A DNA stretch of 64,000 nucleotides, taken from the NCBI GenBank assembly GCA_002077065.1, contig NAJO01000050.1:186001-250000 (forward strand). Reading direction: 5' to 3'. Under the pieces are notes generated by a model. That model worked only from the letters and a program-made list of their open reading frames with translations. It did no database searches and was not told the DNA's origin. This stretch comes from Cryoendolithus antarcticus (Eukaryota; Ascomycota; Dothideomycetes; Cladosporiales; Cladosporiaceae). This document shows positions 20,913 through 31,991 of the stretch, in pieces (position 1 is the first letter of the stretch; each line of letters begins with the position of its first letter). A program made the translations under genes and the position numbers.

Positions 20913-21944
20913 CTATAGATCTGTCCTCCATGTCCATCTCCAGCTGCTTTGCTTCGCGCCCGTCCACTGTGTCCACTCAGCTACTACTACCTTGCTTCGC
21001 TCAGGGCCAAAGAATTCCTCGAAAGTCTTCTTCACCACCTCCTCATCAAGCTCCATATGCTTCCCCGTCGTGTTCCGCAATACCAACCCGCCTTTCTCAT
21101 CTAGCTCCCTAAGACCCAGCCAGTCCTCATTGTACATCACCCTCTCTCGCAATGGCGTGACGTCCCCGCTCGTGGCATTCACCTCAGCAAACCAGCCACT
21201 CTCCTTCGGCACGACCGTCGTATCCTCCTCAAACACATACATTACAAAACTCTCCAGCGCGGCCATCCGCTCCTTGTACACCTCATTCTTCAGCACCCGC
21301 TCATTATTGATATCCGCCAAGAAGTGACTATGCAGCAAATACTCCTCGCTCCCTAGCCCAGTCGTCTGGTTGATCTCGCGATAGTATTGAGCCGGCACTA
21401 TGCTCGATTGTACCGTATCCGTCCACGCGTTCCCTCCAACCACAGCCACAGCGCCTTTACACAGCAGATCCCAGGTACCGCAGTGCTGAAACTCCGCGAT
21501 CCCGTTATGTTGACTGCCGAACGTTACTAGACTCCTCACGCTCACAGCTGGACACCGTTCAACCAGCCCCCGCAGGAATTGTCCTCCCTGACTAAACCCC
21601 AGCGCATCGACCCTCACGCCCTTTCCTCTTTTACTGGCGCCTAGCTCCTCGACCAGAGAGGCGCACACATCGTCCAACTGCGCGGAGATGTTCCCGAAGA
21701 ACGTCCCGCGCTGGTCGAGCTCGGGGGTATCGGCCACGCGGATGTAGTGCACTTTTGTTCCTGGGTGGGTGGCTTCGGCGAGGTCGCCTATGCTGAGGAG
21801 ACCAGGGTTGGAGAATTTGTCTCCCAGGCCGTGCCAGATTAAGAGCGGGAGGGGCGAGGGAGCGGGATTGTAAGTGGCTCCATGGAGGGAAGGAAGGGAG
21901 AGAGCGCTGGAGAGGGAGGCGAAGAGGAAGGTGTGAAGGAGCAT
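20913..21944 (-). CDS. palmitoyl-protein thioesterase (PPT1 type)
   Basis: One exon of 343 residues. The frame is open upstream, but the ATG at 21944 is chosen because it starts a clean signal peptide (MLLHTFLFASLSSALSLPSL). The alpha/beta-hydrolase core follows: LIWHGLGDKFSNPG at 35-48, the nucleophile GFSQGG with Ser118, Asp241 in FEEDTTVVPKESGWF and His296 in TGKHMEL. The triad and the family signature QHNGIAEFQHCG are intact. The enzyme removes palmitate from cysteines during lysosomal/vacuolar protein breakdown, so a vacuolar or secreted location is expected. NIS, NQT, NAT and NTT sites could be glycosylated. The last about 25 residues after FFGPE are Trp-rich and unusual; an unseen intron could alter the tail. 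Confidence 0.9.
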   Translation of the reverse strand: MLLHTFLFASLSSALSLPSLHGATYNPAPSPLPLLIWHGLGDKFSNPGLLSIGDLAEATHPGTKVHYIRVADTPELDQRGTFFGNISAQLDDVCASLVEELGASKRGKGVRVDALGFSQGGQFLRGLVERCPAVSVRSLVTFGSQHNGIAEFQHCGTWDLLCKGAVAVVGGNAWTDTVQSSIVPAQYYREINQTTGLGSEEYLLHSHFLADINNERVLKNEVYKERMAALESFVMYVFEEDTTVVPKESGWFAEVNATSGDVTPLRERVMYNEDWLGLRELDEKGGLVLRNTTGKHMELDEEVVKKTFEEFFGPERSKVVVAEWTQWTGAKQSSWRWTWRTDL

Positions 21945-22492
21945 TGTGCGTGGCTGGGTGGGGTGGATTGAGGAGGGAGGAGATTGTGGAGGGAATGGCG
22001 GCGCGCGCTGGCTATGTCGAGATGCTGTGCCGTACAAGGCAACGATGCAGAGGCTTGACAAAGGAGACGCTCTCGATGTTGACGCCTGCTCCTCGCATTG
22101 TTCCCAATCGGGATCCGTTGATGTCATATCGGATGTCGGGCGACTTGGTCCGATAGACGCTAGTAGCGGGGTGCAGCTTCCCACGTGGAGTCTGACATCA
22201 GCGTCAACAATAACGGTCAGAGTCTATTGTTGACTTTCCTTCCATTGCTCTTCTACGCTAAAGCCAAAATCTCGACACTTCTCTTCACCACGACAATGGA
22301 TCACTCCAGATTCTCGACATCCACTTCAGAACGTGCCGCAACCATGCGTGGTCTTCTGACAGACACAAACAGCGAGATGCGGGGTAATCCACCTTGATGA
22401 AACGAAACGAAACCACCCCCAACAGCCGTTCAGCGATCATCAGCAGCCAACGCTATGCAACGCAACAAGAGCAAAGGTAACACGGAGTGCGA
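21945..22492. other. promoter of the thioesterase gene and 3' flank of the FHA gene
   Basis: 548 bp between two minus-strand genes. No further gene is supported. Confidence 0.4.
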
Positions 22493-24035
22493 TCAGTTCT
22501 TTGGTCGCTTCCAGTAGTATTGCTGGAGAAACATGTTAGCACGCGGACACGGTAGGAATCACGGGATAACACACCTTGTGCGACTTCCTCGCCGCCCGAA
22601 TACTCGTCTTCCCTAGACTCTGCGTCACGGTCTCCCTTCTCATCCCATCTAGATCCATCTCCGGGATGTAGTAAAACTCGCTTTCTAGGAGCTTGCCCGC
22701 TGCGTCTTTACCCTCACGGCTGATCTCACCTACACAAGGAATGACATCGAGCATGCTCTTTAGCGTGGATGCAGTGAGAATACTCTGATTCTCAGTATCA
22801 GACGGCTTGGTAATGGACCCGCGCAGCTCGGCAGGAAGGTTGGAGTGGATGGTCGACAACGGGAGGGAGTGGCTGCGCGCATAGGCGAGCTGGTTGATGA
22901 CGTGGTTCTTGATTGGGCTGCCAGGTTGGCGAGGCGCTGACATGCTTTGAGAGGGCGAGTTGGAGGATCCTTGGAGGGGTTTGCGCTTGCGCTCGGGGGA
23001 TGCATGCTTAAAGGATTCGAAGCGGGAGAGGATGTTCTCGCCGAAGGGACCGAAGGAGTGAACAATGGGGTCGTTCTCTTCGTCATGCTCCGACAAGTCG
23101 GCGTTCTCTGAGCTATCGCTGGTGCGCGAGAGTTCCAAGACGGCGTTGGAGACACTGGTGATGGTCTCGTCAGACCGTACCAGCGGTACCGGTGTTGACG
23201 TCTCGTGAGGAGCATCATCATCAGAGCTGTGGTCCTCATACACCTTAACAGGACTCTTCAGATCGTCAGCACGAAAAGTCTCGGTAAAACTTTCGACCAC
23301 GGCAGCCGGCGACGGTGACACTGGCGTGTGACTATGCGGGAGCAATGGGGGCGGGCTCGACGCAAAGTGCTCCACGCTCTTCCTCCTCTTCTCCGGCGAC
23401 TCAATCCCCCAACTCGACCTCGAATGACTTGATTGCGGCTCGCGTGCTTCTGTAGGCCACGTGAGCATCACACGTGTACTCTGTACATCAACAATGATCT
23501 GAGCATTCGGCTTGTCCGACACGAAGCTCTCGCCCTTTGATAACGCGACGATGCGATCCCGACAGTGTACTGTGGCGCCGTTCCAGCCCATGCATATGAC
23601 TTCTACTTTGCCGGCTGGGTTTGAAGAGTCGGGTGGTGTATACGACGCGCGCACGTGCACGCGTGAGATATGCCTATTACCAGGTAACTGATAATCTGAC
23701 GAGTTACTCGATCGTCCCATGAGCACTGGCTCGCCATTGGAGGGTATATGCAGTGTTGGCACGTCGCCCAATGGAGCGCGTTCGGAGAGTGTGGAGAATG
23801 TTCTTTGCAAGCCCGGACGCGTCGGACGCGCTGATATTGGTCTTTCTGGGGATGAGGGCAGTATGCCTGTTGAGGAGGTTGGTATGGGTGTTGGGTACGA
23901 CTTCCTTGCTTCTAATATGTCGTCGAATTTCCGTTTCTGTGGACGCGGGAGACCGCCGGGGGAGGAGGACAGTGGCTCGAATGCGGGAAGGAGGGAGGGG
24001 CGTCGTAATCGACTGTGCGTGGGAGAGTCTTCCAT
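22493..24035 (-). CDS. FHA-domain protein of the Tos4/Plm2 type
   Basis: Two exons, 24035-22575 and 22522-22493, giving 496 residues. The last exon has only ten codons; the 52-nt intron (GTGTGT donor, GTGCTAAC branch, CAG acceptor) joins RAARKSHK to QYYWKRPKN. The ATG at 24035 is preferred to the longer open frame because MEDSPTHSRLRRPSLLPAF is the first ATG with coding bias. An FHA domain spans about 94-194 (VLMGRSSNSSDYQL, the SR-H box RHISRVHVRA, then MGWNGATVHCRD). The middle is acidic with many SP/TP sites. Tos4-like proteins are phosphothreonine-binding nuclear factors under G1/S control that act with chromatin at replication stress. The C-terminal part around 405-455 (SMLDVIPCVGEISREGKDAAGKLLESEFYYIPEMD) looks conserved. 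Confidence 0.8.
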
Positions 24036-25142
24036 CGCGTTTGTAGTGCGTAGGGGAGTATGCAATGCCCGTGGCCGCGGTCTGGAGGTTGAGATGCAGC
24101 TGTGCAGACCCCACCTGCAGGAGCGCTCAGAGAGGCTGGAAAGGTGCAGGCCGTTATACGTGTAGTAGTCTAGACACTTCCGTACGTGAGTGAAGCATTG
24201 AGGTGCGTTGAGTGTGACATTGGAGGTCGTGAAAAGCTGGCCCATGAGACACGAAGAATGCTAGGTGGAGTTGCTTCGTGGTGTAGCGCGTTGCAGGCCA
24301 AAGCTTTACTGTAGGTGCTTTGGCCTAGCGTGCTTTTGTCGACGCGACTTGGAGATGGCGGGCCCATTCCTTTGAACCGTCTCATCTCATCACCGACCCT
24401 ATATTGCCATCCCCGATGATAACGACAGTACTTCCTATGCATCAAGGCATGAGATTGTGTCATTAGATGATCAACAAGTCTTCCTTTGAGCGAACTTGAC
24501 CGGCTGATGGTGGACCATACTGCGAGCTCGCCGAAAGCTCATCATAAATGCAAACATACTGGCTCCCCAAGGCCGCAGTCGAGATCAGAGGGAACGTGAG
24601 CGCGAGCAGACTGTATCACATTGAGATCACGTCGCATCAACCTCGTGGAGTGAACGATGAACTTGCATTGCCTGCCCCGACGCACTACAACGATCGACAT
24701 CTAGGATTACCTCCCATACTAGCTCCCCCTTCTTTGTCTCACTAGGTAGCGGTGCCTAACTTGTGATCTATGATTATGATCTCACCAGACTGGAAACACT
24801 CATGATAGCTCGACAGACATTGCCGTCCAGAACCGACGGGCCTCAAGCCGCGGCTTACTTCAGCTTACTAGAGCTCATGCACAACGGTACGCACCATCAT
24901 CGGCAGGGCGTAGCTCCGAGACGAGTGGTTGGAGAATACGCGTATACGTGTGAGCGATCGGAGGCGGTATATAATGTCATCGCCGTAGTTCATCGCACCC
25001 ATTGCTGCCCATTGAGCAGATTGACCTCTTTGACCGTTGAATGTTTCGTCACCACTGTAACCAGATTCAACTCCATTTTTGACCCTCACCCTGTCGCCTT
25101 GTGAGCAATAACAGCAAAGCAGAGTAGTTTGAAGGCGCCACG
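24036..25142. promoter_or_regulatory. 1.1-kb divergent region FHA gene / dehydrogenase
   Basis: No supported gene or repeat. It presumably carries both promoters. Confidence 0.4.
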
Positions 25143-26399
25143 ATGAGTTACTACTTATCTATATTTCGCGAGTGCTTCTTCATTCCCAAGCCAACTCTCA
25201 CCGAGAAGAACCTACCTGACCAAAAAGGACGGGTTTTCATCGTCACTGGTGGTTATGCGGGTAAGTCGTTCTCGAACTAAGTGAGACATCTCGAGGGCTG
25301 CTATGAACTCAGCTACGCCAGCGGAATCGAGATGGTCGGGCTGGCGAGATCGATGCCTACGATCGACCGCATGCGTTTTCTCGCCACGGTGGCGAATGTG
25401 GAATCGAGACATGCAGCGCGGTCGATAACAGCATAAGAAAGCTTTCGATCGGCGGGAGAAGAGAGGTTGGAGCAACAAAAGCTGATGGTACATTTTTCAG
25501 GCGTCGGCAAAGAACTCTGCAAAATCCTCTACCAGCACAATGGCACCATCTACGTTGCCGGCCGCTCGGACAGCAAGGCCAAATCCGCCATCGACGAGAT
25601 TAGCAGACTCCACCCCAACTCACAGGGCAAGCTTGAGTTCCTCCACCTCGACCTAGCAGACCTCACAACGATCAAGAGGTCGGCCGAGATCTTCCTCGCG
25701 AAGGAGCAGCGTCTAGATGTCTTGACCAACAACGCCGGCGTAAGTGATACTGCCCCCGCTTCAGATGTATCATATGGCTAACGAAGAACTCAGGTCATGA
25801 CCCCACCCATCGGCAGCATAACAACCCAAAACTACGAACTCCAACTCGGCACCAACGTGCTCGGCCCCTGGCTCTTCACCCACTTCCTCACACCAATGCT
25901 TCAGAAGACCGCCGCCTCCAGCCCCGCAGGCTCCGTCCGCGTAACCTGGGCCGCTTCCCTGGCCACAGCCTTCGCGCCCTCCCACGGCGTGACCTGGGAC
26001 CCCGCTACCTCTGCGCCCAAATGCTTCGGCGACAAACGAACCGACTACGCGCAGACGAAGAGTTGCAACGTCCTCCTCGCACGCGAATTCGCGAACCGCT
26101 TCGCCAAAACGGGCGTTATATCCAACGCCTGGAACCCAGGGAATCTGAAGTCTGAGTTGCAGCGACATCTGGCTGGTATTGAGACTGTCGTGACTGGTTT
26201 GATCTGCTATGAGCCTGTCTTTGGGGCTTATACGGAGTTGTTTGCGGGGTGGGGGGAGGCGGCTGGCAGGGAGGAGAATGCGGGGAAGTATGTTGTGCCT
26301 TGGGGACGGATTGGGGTGTTGAGGCAGGATTTGCTGGTTAGTGGGGAGACGGGGCGGTTGTGGGAGTGGTGTGAGAAGGAGAGTAGGGCGTATTTGTGA
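25143..26399 (+). CDS. short-chain dehydrogenase/reductase
   Basis: Three exons, 25143-25260, 25501-25739 and 25794-26399, giving 320 residues. Intron 1 is long for this window (240 nt, GTAAGT donor) and splits the glycine loop TGGYAG|VGKEL exactly. Intron 2 (54 nt, TGGCTAAC branch) splits NNAG from VMTPP. The Rossmann loop TGGxxGxG is at 35-42, NNAG at 116-119, and YxxxK as Y204 and K208. The size and the motifs fit a classical NAD(P)H-dependent SDR of the retinol-dehydrogenase-like fungal group. The substrate cannot be read from sequence. There is no signal peptide and no neighbouring biosynthetic genes, so a cluster role is not supported. Confidence 0.87.
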
Positions 26400-26594
26400 A
26401 GGATTGCAAGACTGGGCCATTAGTGTGGGACTGAATAACGATGGATGTCACGGCAGTGCACGAGACGTATCCATTGCGAAGCGAACTTGGCGATTGATGT
26501 GCAAGCTGCTGATTTGGGCTATCTGGCCAACCCATCCTTCATTCCGCGCACCTTCTCCCGCAACGCCTCTTCGACCCCGTATGGAGCGAGTAGA

Positions 26595-27254
<660 letters not shown>

Positions 27255-27983
27255 GTTGGCTGCGGGCTTCGTTGGTCCTGCTGGTCGCTGTCGAGCAATT
27301 GATGGCGTTGCGTCAGAAATCGGATGTGGATCGAAGTTCATTCGCCAAGACTTCGAAGTGGTTGCCTGAGGCACGACAGCTGATGCCTTATTGAAATTAA
27401 CGACAACTCGGAGCATTCGCATCACGTCTGCAAACATGCATAGCAACACTCAGCTGACAAGATTGTTCACTCCAATCCTCTGATCCAGCCTCAAGTTCCG
27501 AACATGGCGAGCCCGACAGCGCGATATCAATTCAGTGCCACTTCTACACTGCTGAACTTGAGGTCATGAGCAATATGTGCAATGGTACGCGGGAAGGCAT
27601 AAGCTCCATCCTGGCGGTCCCAAATCTATGACAGGAAGTCAGCAAAGTGCTCTGAGTGGTAGTCAGCCCACAGGTATTCGAGTCTAGCTTGGAGGCGTGA
27701 AATACGTGGAAATGTGCAATATCCGTTTCTATACTGGCTGCAAAGTAGCACACGTCGCTGAAGGACCAAATCACGACGAACAGTCAAGAGAGGGATTGCT
27801 TGCGATTCCGCGCTGGTAGTAATGCTGCCCGAATTTTCTTCCATACTATGTCTAAATCCTTCCATTGTTAAGAAGAATGTCACACTGATCTACTAGTTTT
27901 ACGCATCCGATACATTCGTACATATTCAGCATTTACTCGGGGAACGCCTGCTCACACTGCATCGCTACGCACCGTCTGACTCC
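27255..27983. promoter_or_regulatory. divergent region UBI-L40 / unknown paralog A
   Basis: The part next to 27254 is the 5' leader of ubiquitin-L40. No further gene is supported. It marks the left border of the accessory-looking stretch. Confidence 0.4.
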
Positions 27984-28876
27984 ATGGCATCCTCGATCGA
28001 TATGGACAACTGGCTGGCCGAAAAAGGACTTCCACCATACGAAGCAGAACCGCCAGGCGATTGTGTCATCTGTTCAAAGGAGCATTTGGGATGCACTTGT
28101 GAGCCTGTTTATCCACTAGCCGAAGAGCACAAGTCTGAAGTCCACCGATTCCGCAAATTCATGCTCCATCGCCTGTGCGTTGACTACAGCTGTGATCGGA
28201 AGCCAATCCTAAGCACAGCAGATCGTGAGCTCTACCTCACCTGGCAGAACCTTATCCTGGCAAAACGGTCAACAAGCACCAATCCAGTAGCCCACACGTA
28301 TGCTTGACCGAACTTGAGAACTGGCGCATGCGACACATCAAGGAGCCAAGCCGTCAACTGCAAATACCCCACGAGATCGCTCAACTTATACTCAACCGCT
28401 TCGCGATAAATCAGAATGACCAGGCTTCATACACAAGCAGCTTAGAGGGTGTTTTAGCGAGGAAAGGCGTAAGCCATCTAGCCGAGAAGATGTGGATCGA
28501 TCGCAACTTCGTTCTACCCCGAATCAATGCAGCGCCGAAAGATGCCGAGAACCTGCGCAGCTGCATTGCCGCCAGCGCGACCGAGGATTTTGTCTCCCTG
28601 GACGGCGTCACGTGTGATTGCAGACACGATGGACCACTGATTCGTCACTCTGATGGAATGCTGGTGGCGCAGCTCAGTTACACGCTCACGGAGCGAGGGA
28701 AGGTATGTCAGGCTACGATACCGATGCACGGTGGATGGAGGTACATGGATGACCGATCACTGCCATCCACTGTGCAATCAGTGCGGAACTGGTTGGGGCG
28801 ATTGCACAAAAAATGTCTCGATCAGTTGGCCGAGTGGCGGGTGGGAGGTCCCACAGAAGGCACCATCAAGGTTTGA
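27984..28876 (+). CDS. unrecognised family, paralog A, with a one-base frameshift
   Basis: Two overlapping frames read as one gene: 27984-28301 (MASSIDMDNWLAEKGLPPYE onward) and then, from 28304, LTELENWRMRHIKEPSRQL to 28876. The second part has no ATG of its own at the join. Compared with paralog B at 29136, the match continues across the break with no gap in residue count if one base is restored, so about 297 residues would result. Shared blocks are RFRxFxLxxLCVDYSC, EPxRxL, GVxxxAEKxWxDxNxxLPR and VxxxxxPMxxG. Five cysteines near the start (CVICSKEHLGCTC) are absent from B. I do not recognise the family and see no signal peptide or membrane segment. Either the locus is a young pseudogene, or the base is missing from the assembly, or a 53-nt intron (28298-28350) repairs the frame. 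Confidence 0.6.
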
Positions 28877-29135
28877 AAATACGTGCCTGGATTGGTCTCG
28901 AGCAGTGACAGTCGAACTATATTGCCAGCGAGTTCCCCAGCTAATGAACCGCATGCGAAGGTCAGCATGGAAGTCCCAGCCCACACACACTTTTGAATTT
29001 AGGGCTCCACCACCACGATGTATATTATGAAATGATTCTCTTCCACATCACCATTGACCCTCAAGGGCGCGTCGTTTTACATCTGTCCACTGGCCATTCG
29101 ACTTGACGGACCGTCAGCGCAGCACAAGGAACAGC

Positions 29136-29837
29136 ATGCCGCACGCAAAGCTCCATGCTCGGGACGAGCAAGATTCGCCCCCGCCGTACGACACGTGCAT
29201 CGCACGTGGCGAGTCCATCGCTTCGATTCATGACACGGATGTGCAGCGCTTCCGCAACTTTCTCCTCTACTGCTTGTGCGTCGACTACAGCTGCAGCGCG
29301 CTTGACATAAGTCTATCAGCATCGGACCAACAAGTCTTCGAAGACTGCAGGGACGTTGTGTTGTTCACGGTCAGTCGTTCGACGGAGTCGCCTTCGAATG
29401 CGTTTCTGTCGAGCCGTCTCGAGGACGACGCCCACATAAACCGCTGTATCGCCGAGCCTTGTCGTCTACTAGGTGTGCCGTTCGGTACCGGCCTGCTGGT
29501 TCTCTTCCGCTACCTCGTCAACAGGACAGCAGGCGGTACATATAAGGGCTGTGCGTACAGCACTCTGATTCGCCACGGAGTTCCAAGATTCGCTGAGAAG
29601 CTATGGTTGGATCAGAATGTGATCCTACCTCGGATGCTTTTGCTGCCTGGACAATGTGACATCATGAGAGATCATATTCATACCTGCGCAGACGAGGTTT
29701 TCAGCTATTTGAGGGGCGTTACAAGCGCTCAGGTATTTACCCCTGTTCTACCGATGCAACGTGGACGACTTATATCGCCGCCTTCATACACACTCAAGAC
29801 GAACGTGTTGCCCTGGGAGATTGGACGTGCGATCTAG
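29136..29837 (+). CDS. unrecognised family, paralog B
   Basis: One exon of 233 residues from the ATG at 29136 (the open frame begins earlier at a TTG). It shares with paralog A the blocks VQRFRNFLLYCLCVDYSC, AEPCRLLGVP, GVPRFAEKLWLDQNVILPRM and a V-x5-PMQRG block. It lacks about 30 residues that A has between GVT and the PM block, and it ends earlier. A PPPY motif near residue 18 could bind WW domains. No named domain, signal peptide or membrane segment is seen. The tandem arrangement in the same direction 260 bp downstream of A implies a local duplication, since diverged. Function unknown. Confidence 0.65.
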   Translation: MPHAKLHARDEQDSPPPYDTCIARGESIASIHDTDVQRFRNFLLYCLCVDYSCSALDISLSASDQQVFEDCRDVVLFTVSRSTESPSNAFLSSRLEDDAHINRCIAEPCRLLGVPFGTGLLVLFRYLVNRTAGGTYKGCAYSTLIRHGVPRFAEKLWLDQNVILPRMLLLPGQCDIMRDHIHTCADEVFSYLRGVTSAQVFTPVLPMQRGRLISPPSYTLKTNVLPWEIGRAI

Positions 29838-29975
29838 TCGGGGACTCGCTACTCGAGCATCACTGATACTCTCATGGACATGGCGCATGGCGGTTAAACA
29901 AGCTGTATGGGCACACTAGCAATTGAACTTGTTCCGCATGTTTCTAGGCAGTAAGATCTCGCATACCCATGCTGC

Positions 29976-30761
29976 TTACTTCCCCAGAAGCTCGAAGCCA
30001 TGTCGTGCCTGCGCCTTGAGAACTCTACTCCTGCGCGATCTTCGACGCCACCAGATCGACCCGAGGACACCTGCACCAAGCATCAACGCTGCTACAGCAG
30101 CGAAGCCGACCCCGAGCGCGATCTTCGTTGTCTCGCTCGTCCCTGAGCTCGGATGAGCAATCTGTCGGGGCGCAATGAAGACTGCGGCACCGATGATGCC
30201 GACTGATGTCTCAGTCGGAACGATCGTGGTGTAGGATCCGAAGTCGATCGTCACCGGGCCCTGATTCATCTGACTGCAAACATAGGGAGACTGGACAGGT
30301 CCGGTGGTTGTAATGATGCCCATTCCCCTACAATACTGCGGTCAGGCTTCCGCATCACGGACTCTCTGTTGGCGGACTTACCTTGGACAGCAAGTCGTCA
30401 CGGCTGCGGTGGCAGAAGTCGGGTTGCCAATGTAAGCAACAAATGCAGGTGGACAACTCTCTGCCCCATACGAGCTCACAACGTATTTTGCCACGCCCAT
30501 GTTTGAGGCAGCACTTGGTTTGATCGTCTTGCCGAGTAGTTCATACTGAGTAGGGTAGCATTCGCTTGCGACTCCGCGGGTAATGACAGTGGTGGTGTAT
30601 ATTGCTGTGTAGCCATGACCGGTGCGGGTTGTCGAATTCACTGCTAGGCGATCGAGGCCGAAAGGGTAGAGCTGGAAGGCTTGTCTGGTGCACGAGTCTG
30701 CCGGGGTGAAGGTGTTGGGTATAGTGAGCGTGGTGAGTTCGGTGCTCACGGCGGACTTCAT
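29976..30761 (-). CDS. single-pass membrane protein of unknown function, start uncertain
   Basis: Two exons: 30761-30382 and 30327-29976, about 243 residues. The 54-nt intron (GTAAGT donor, TTGTAG acceptor) joins TTCCPR to GMGIITTT. The ectodomain is Cys- and Thr-rich (PADSCTRQAF, SECYPTQYEL, GAESCPPAFV, TTCCPRG). One membrane helix lies at about 205-226 (ALGVGFAAVAALMLGAGVLGSIWW), followed at once by RRRSRRSR, so the short C-terminus should be cytosolic. This layout resembles fungal wall-sensor-like or mucin-like surface proteins. The ATG at 30761 is the first in frame but gives no signal peptide; a separate upstream exon is likely missing. The reading frame is open above it to about 30890. 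Confidence 0.6.
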
Positions 30762-31991
30762 TATTGCAGTGCACAATTGTGCAGGTGGATGAGATGCAGG
30801 ACAGAGATTGCAAAATACAGTATCTGATCTGACCTCTGGCGTAGTCGACAAGGCTGTCCGTGGCACAAGGCTGAGGCAGTGTCTTCACTCGGCATGTCGA
30901 GCGCGAGGTATAGCGCTGCGATGCATGAGTAAACAGTAGTGAGGTCAGAAAGCTGGAACCCCGAATCTCATGTGATTCGCATGTGCCTCGAAAGGTATCG
31001 AGTCTCCAGCAAGTGGTTTAGCATTGTCACAAGTCACTCAAATGGCAATCTGCCACGGCAGACTGCAGAAGAGATACTGCGGGTAGCTGGTTGCTTCCCA
31101 GAAGGTTTGTAGATAGTGGCGCAACTACAGCCTCGACTGGAGGCGCTCCATGCATGTGATGAGAGCGGGATTGATAGGTCCCCGATAGCTGGGCGCCAGC
31201 TCAGCCTCGTCCGGCAAGGCGAGTTGTGAAGGGAGCAGTCCTCCGTGGCTGCACGTGGGAGTCAGATTCTCCACGAGCTGTACAGAAAGCGGCGGTACAG
31301 CGATCAGCCTGCGCGATTGAGGCCTACTGGAGCGTTTAGAGATACTCGTCTTCGCAGCTGTTGCCGAAGACAGATCTGCTATTGGGTCAATTTCAAGAAG
31401 TGAGGTCGCAGCCTTGCAAATTGTGATTGGTAGCTAGCAGACATCTCCCGTCTGCCAAGCCATGTGGTACACCTCCTGCAGGTTCGATCTGCAAACCTCA
31501 TTGTTCATCCCTGGCTATGGCGATGACATATGCACAGCCGTCGGTCGACACGTTCTAGCACCTAATGGTGAAGTATGAGCAGTGCTATCTGCGCACTGGC
31601 ACACATATTAGCCTCCCGAGCGCGCACGAGATCCCAATTGATCGCGCCGTTCATTCAGAGCGAATATTTGGTCTGCAGTTATTCAGCCTCGTGCGACGAT
31701 GTCGATGTCAAGGTCGCGATAAGACCCAAGCCCCGTCACTGCACGAGGCAATGTGACTCGCCATAGGCTGTAGCGATTGGATGCTCCTCCAAGGTTCTAT
31801 TCTCAGCTGCAGATACAGACGGTGAGCAAGGCTGCGATGGACGCATCGTCAGTGTGAGGTTGAAAGGCTGAGATTCCTTCGAGGTAGACCTGTTATTATG
31901 AAGGAGGTCCGAGCCTTGCGCTCGTATACTTTTGATGCTCACCGGACGCTGCCTTGCTTGAATGCCAGTATTTGCGCGTAAGTAGCGCACG
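30762..31991. promoter_or_regulatory. divergent region between two membrane-protein genes
   Basis: About 1.2 kb without a supported gene. Its right-to-left start near 30762-30950 may hold the missing first exon of the gene at 29976-30761. Confidence 0.35.

Noticed and set aside
20909..20922. 14-bp palindrome AGATCTATAGATCT
   Set aside because: Short, at the end of a gene and overlapping its stop codon; probably chance.
24036..26399. Secondary-metabolite cluster around the dehydrogenase
   Set aside because: The neighbours are an FHA protein and ubiquitin-L40; no synthase, P450, transporter or cluster regulator is present.
31470..31500. GGTTCGATC-like B box of a tRNA
   Set aside because: No matching A box, acceptor stem or clover-leaf could be found around it.
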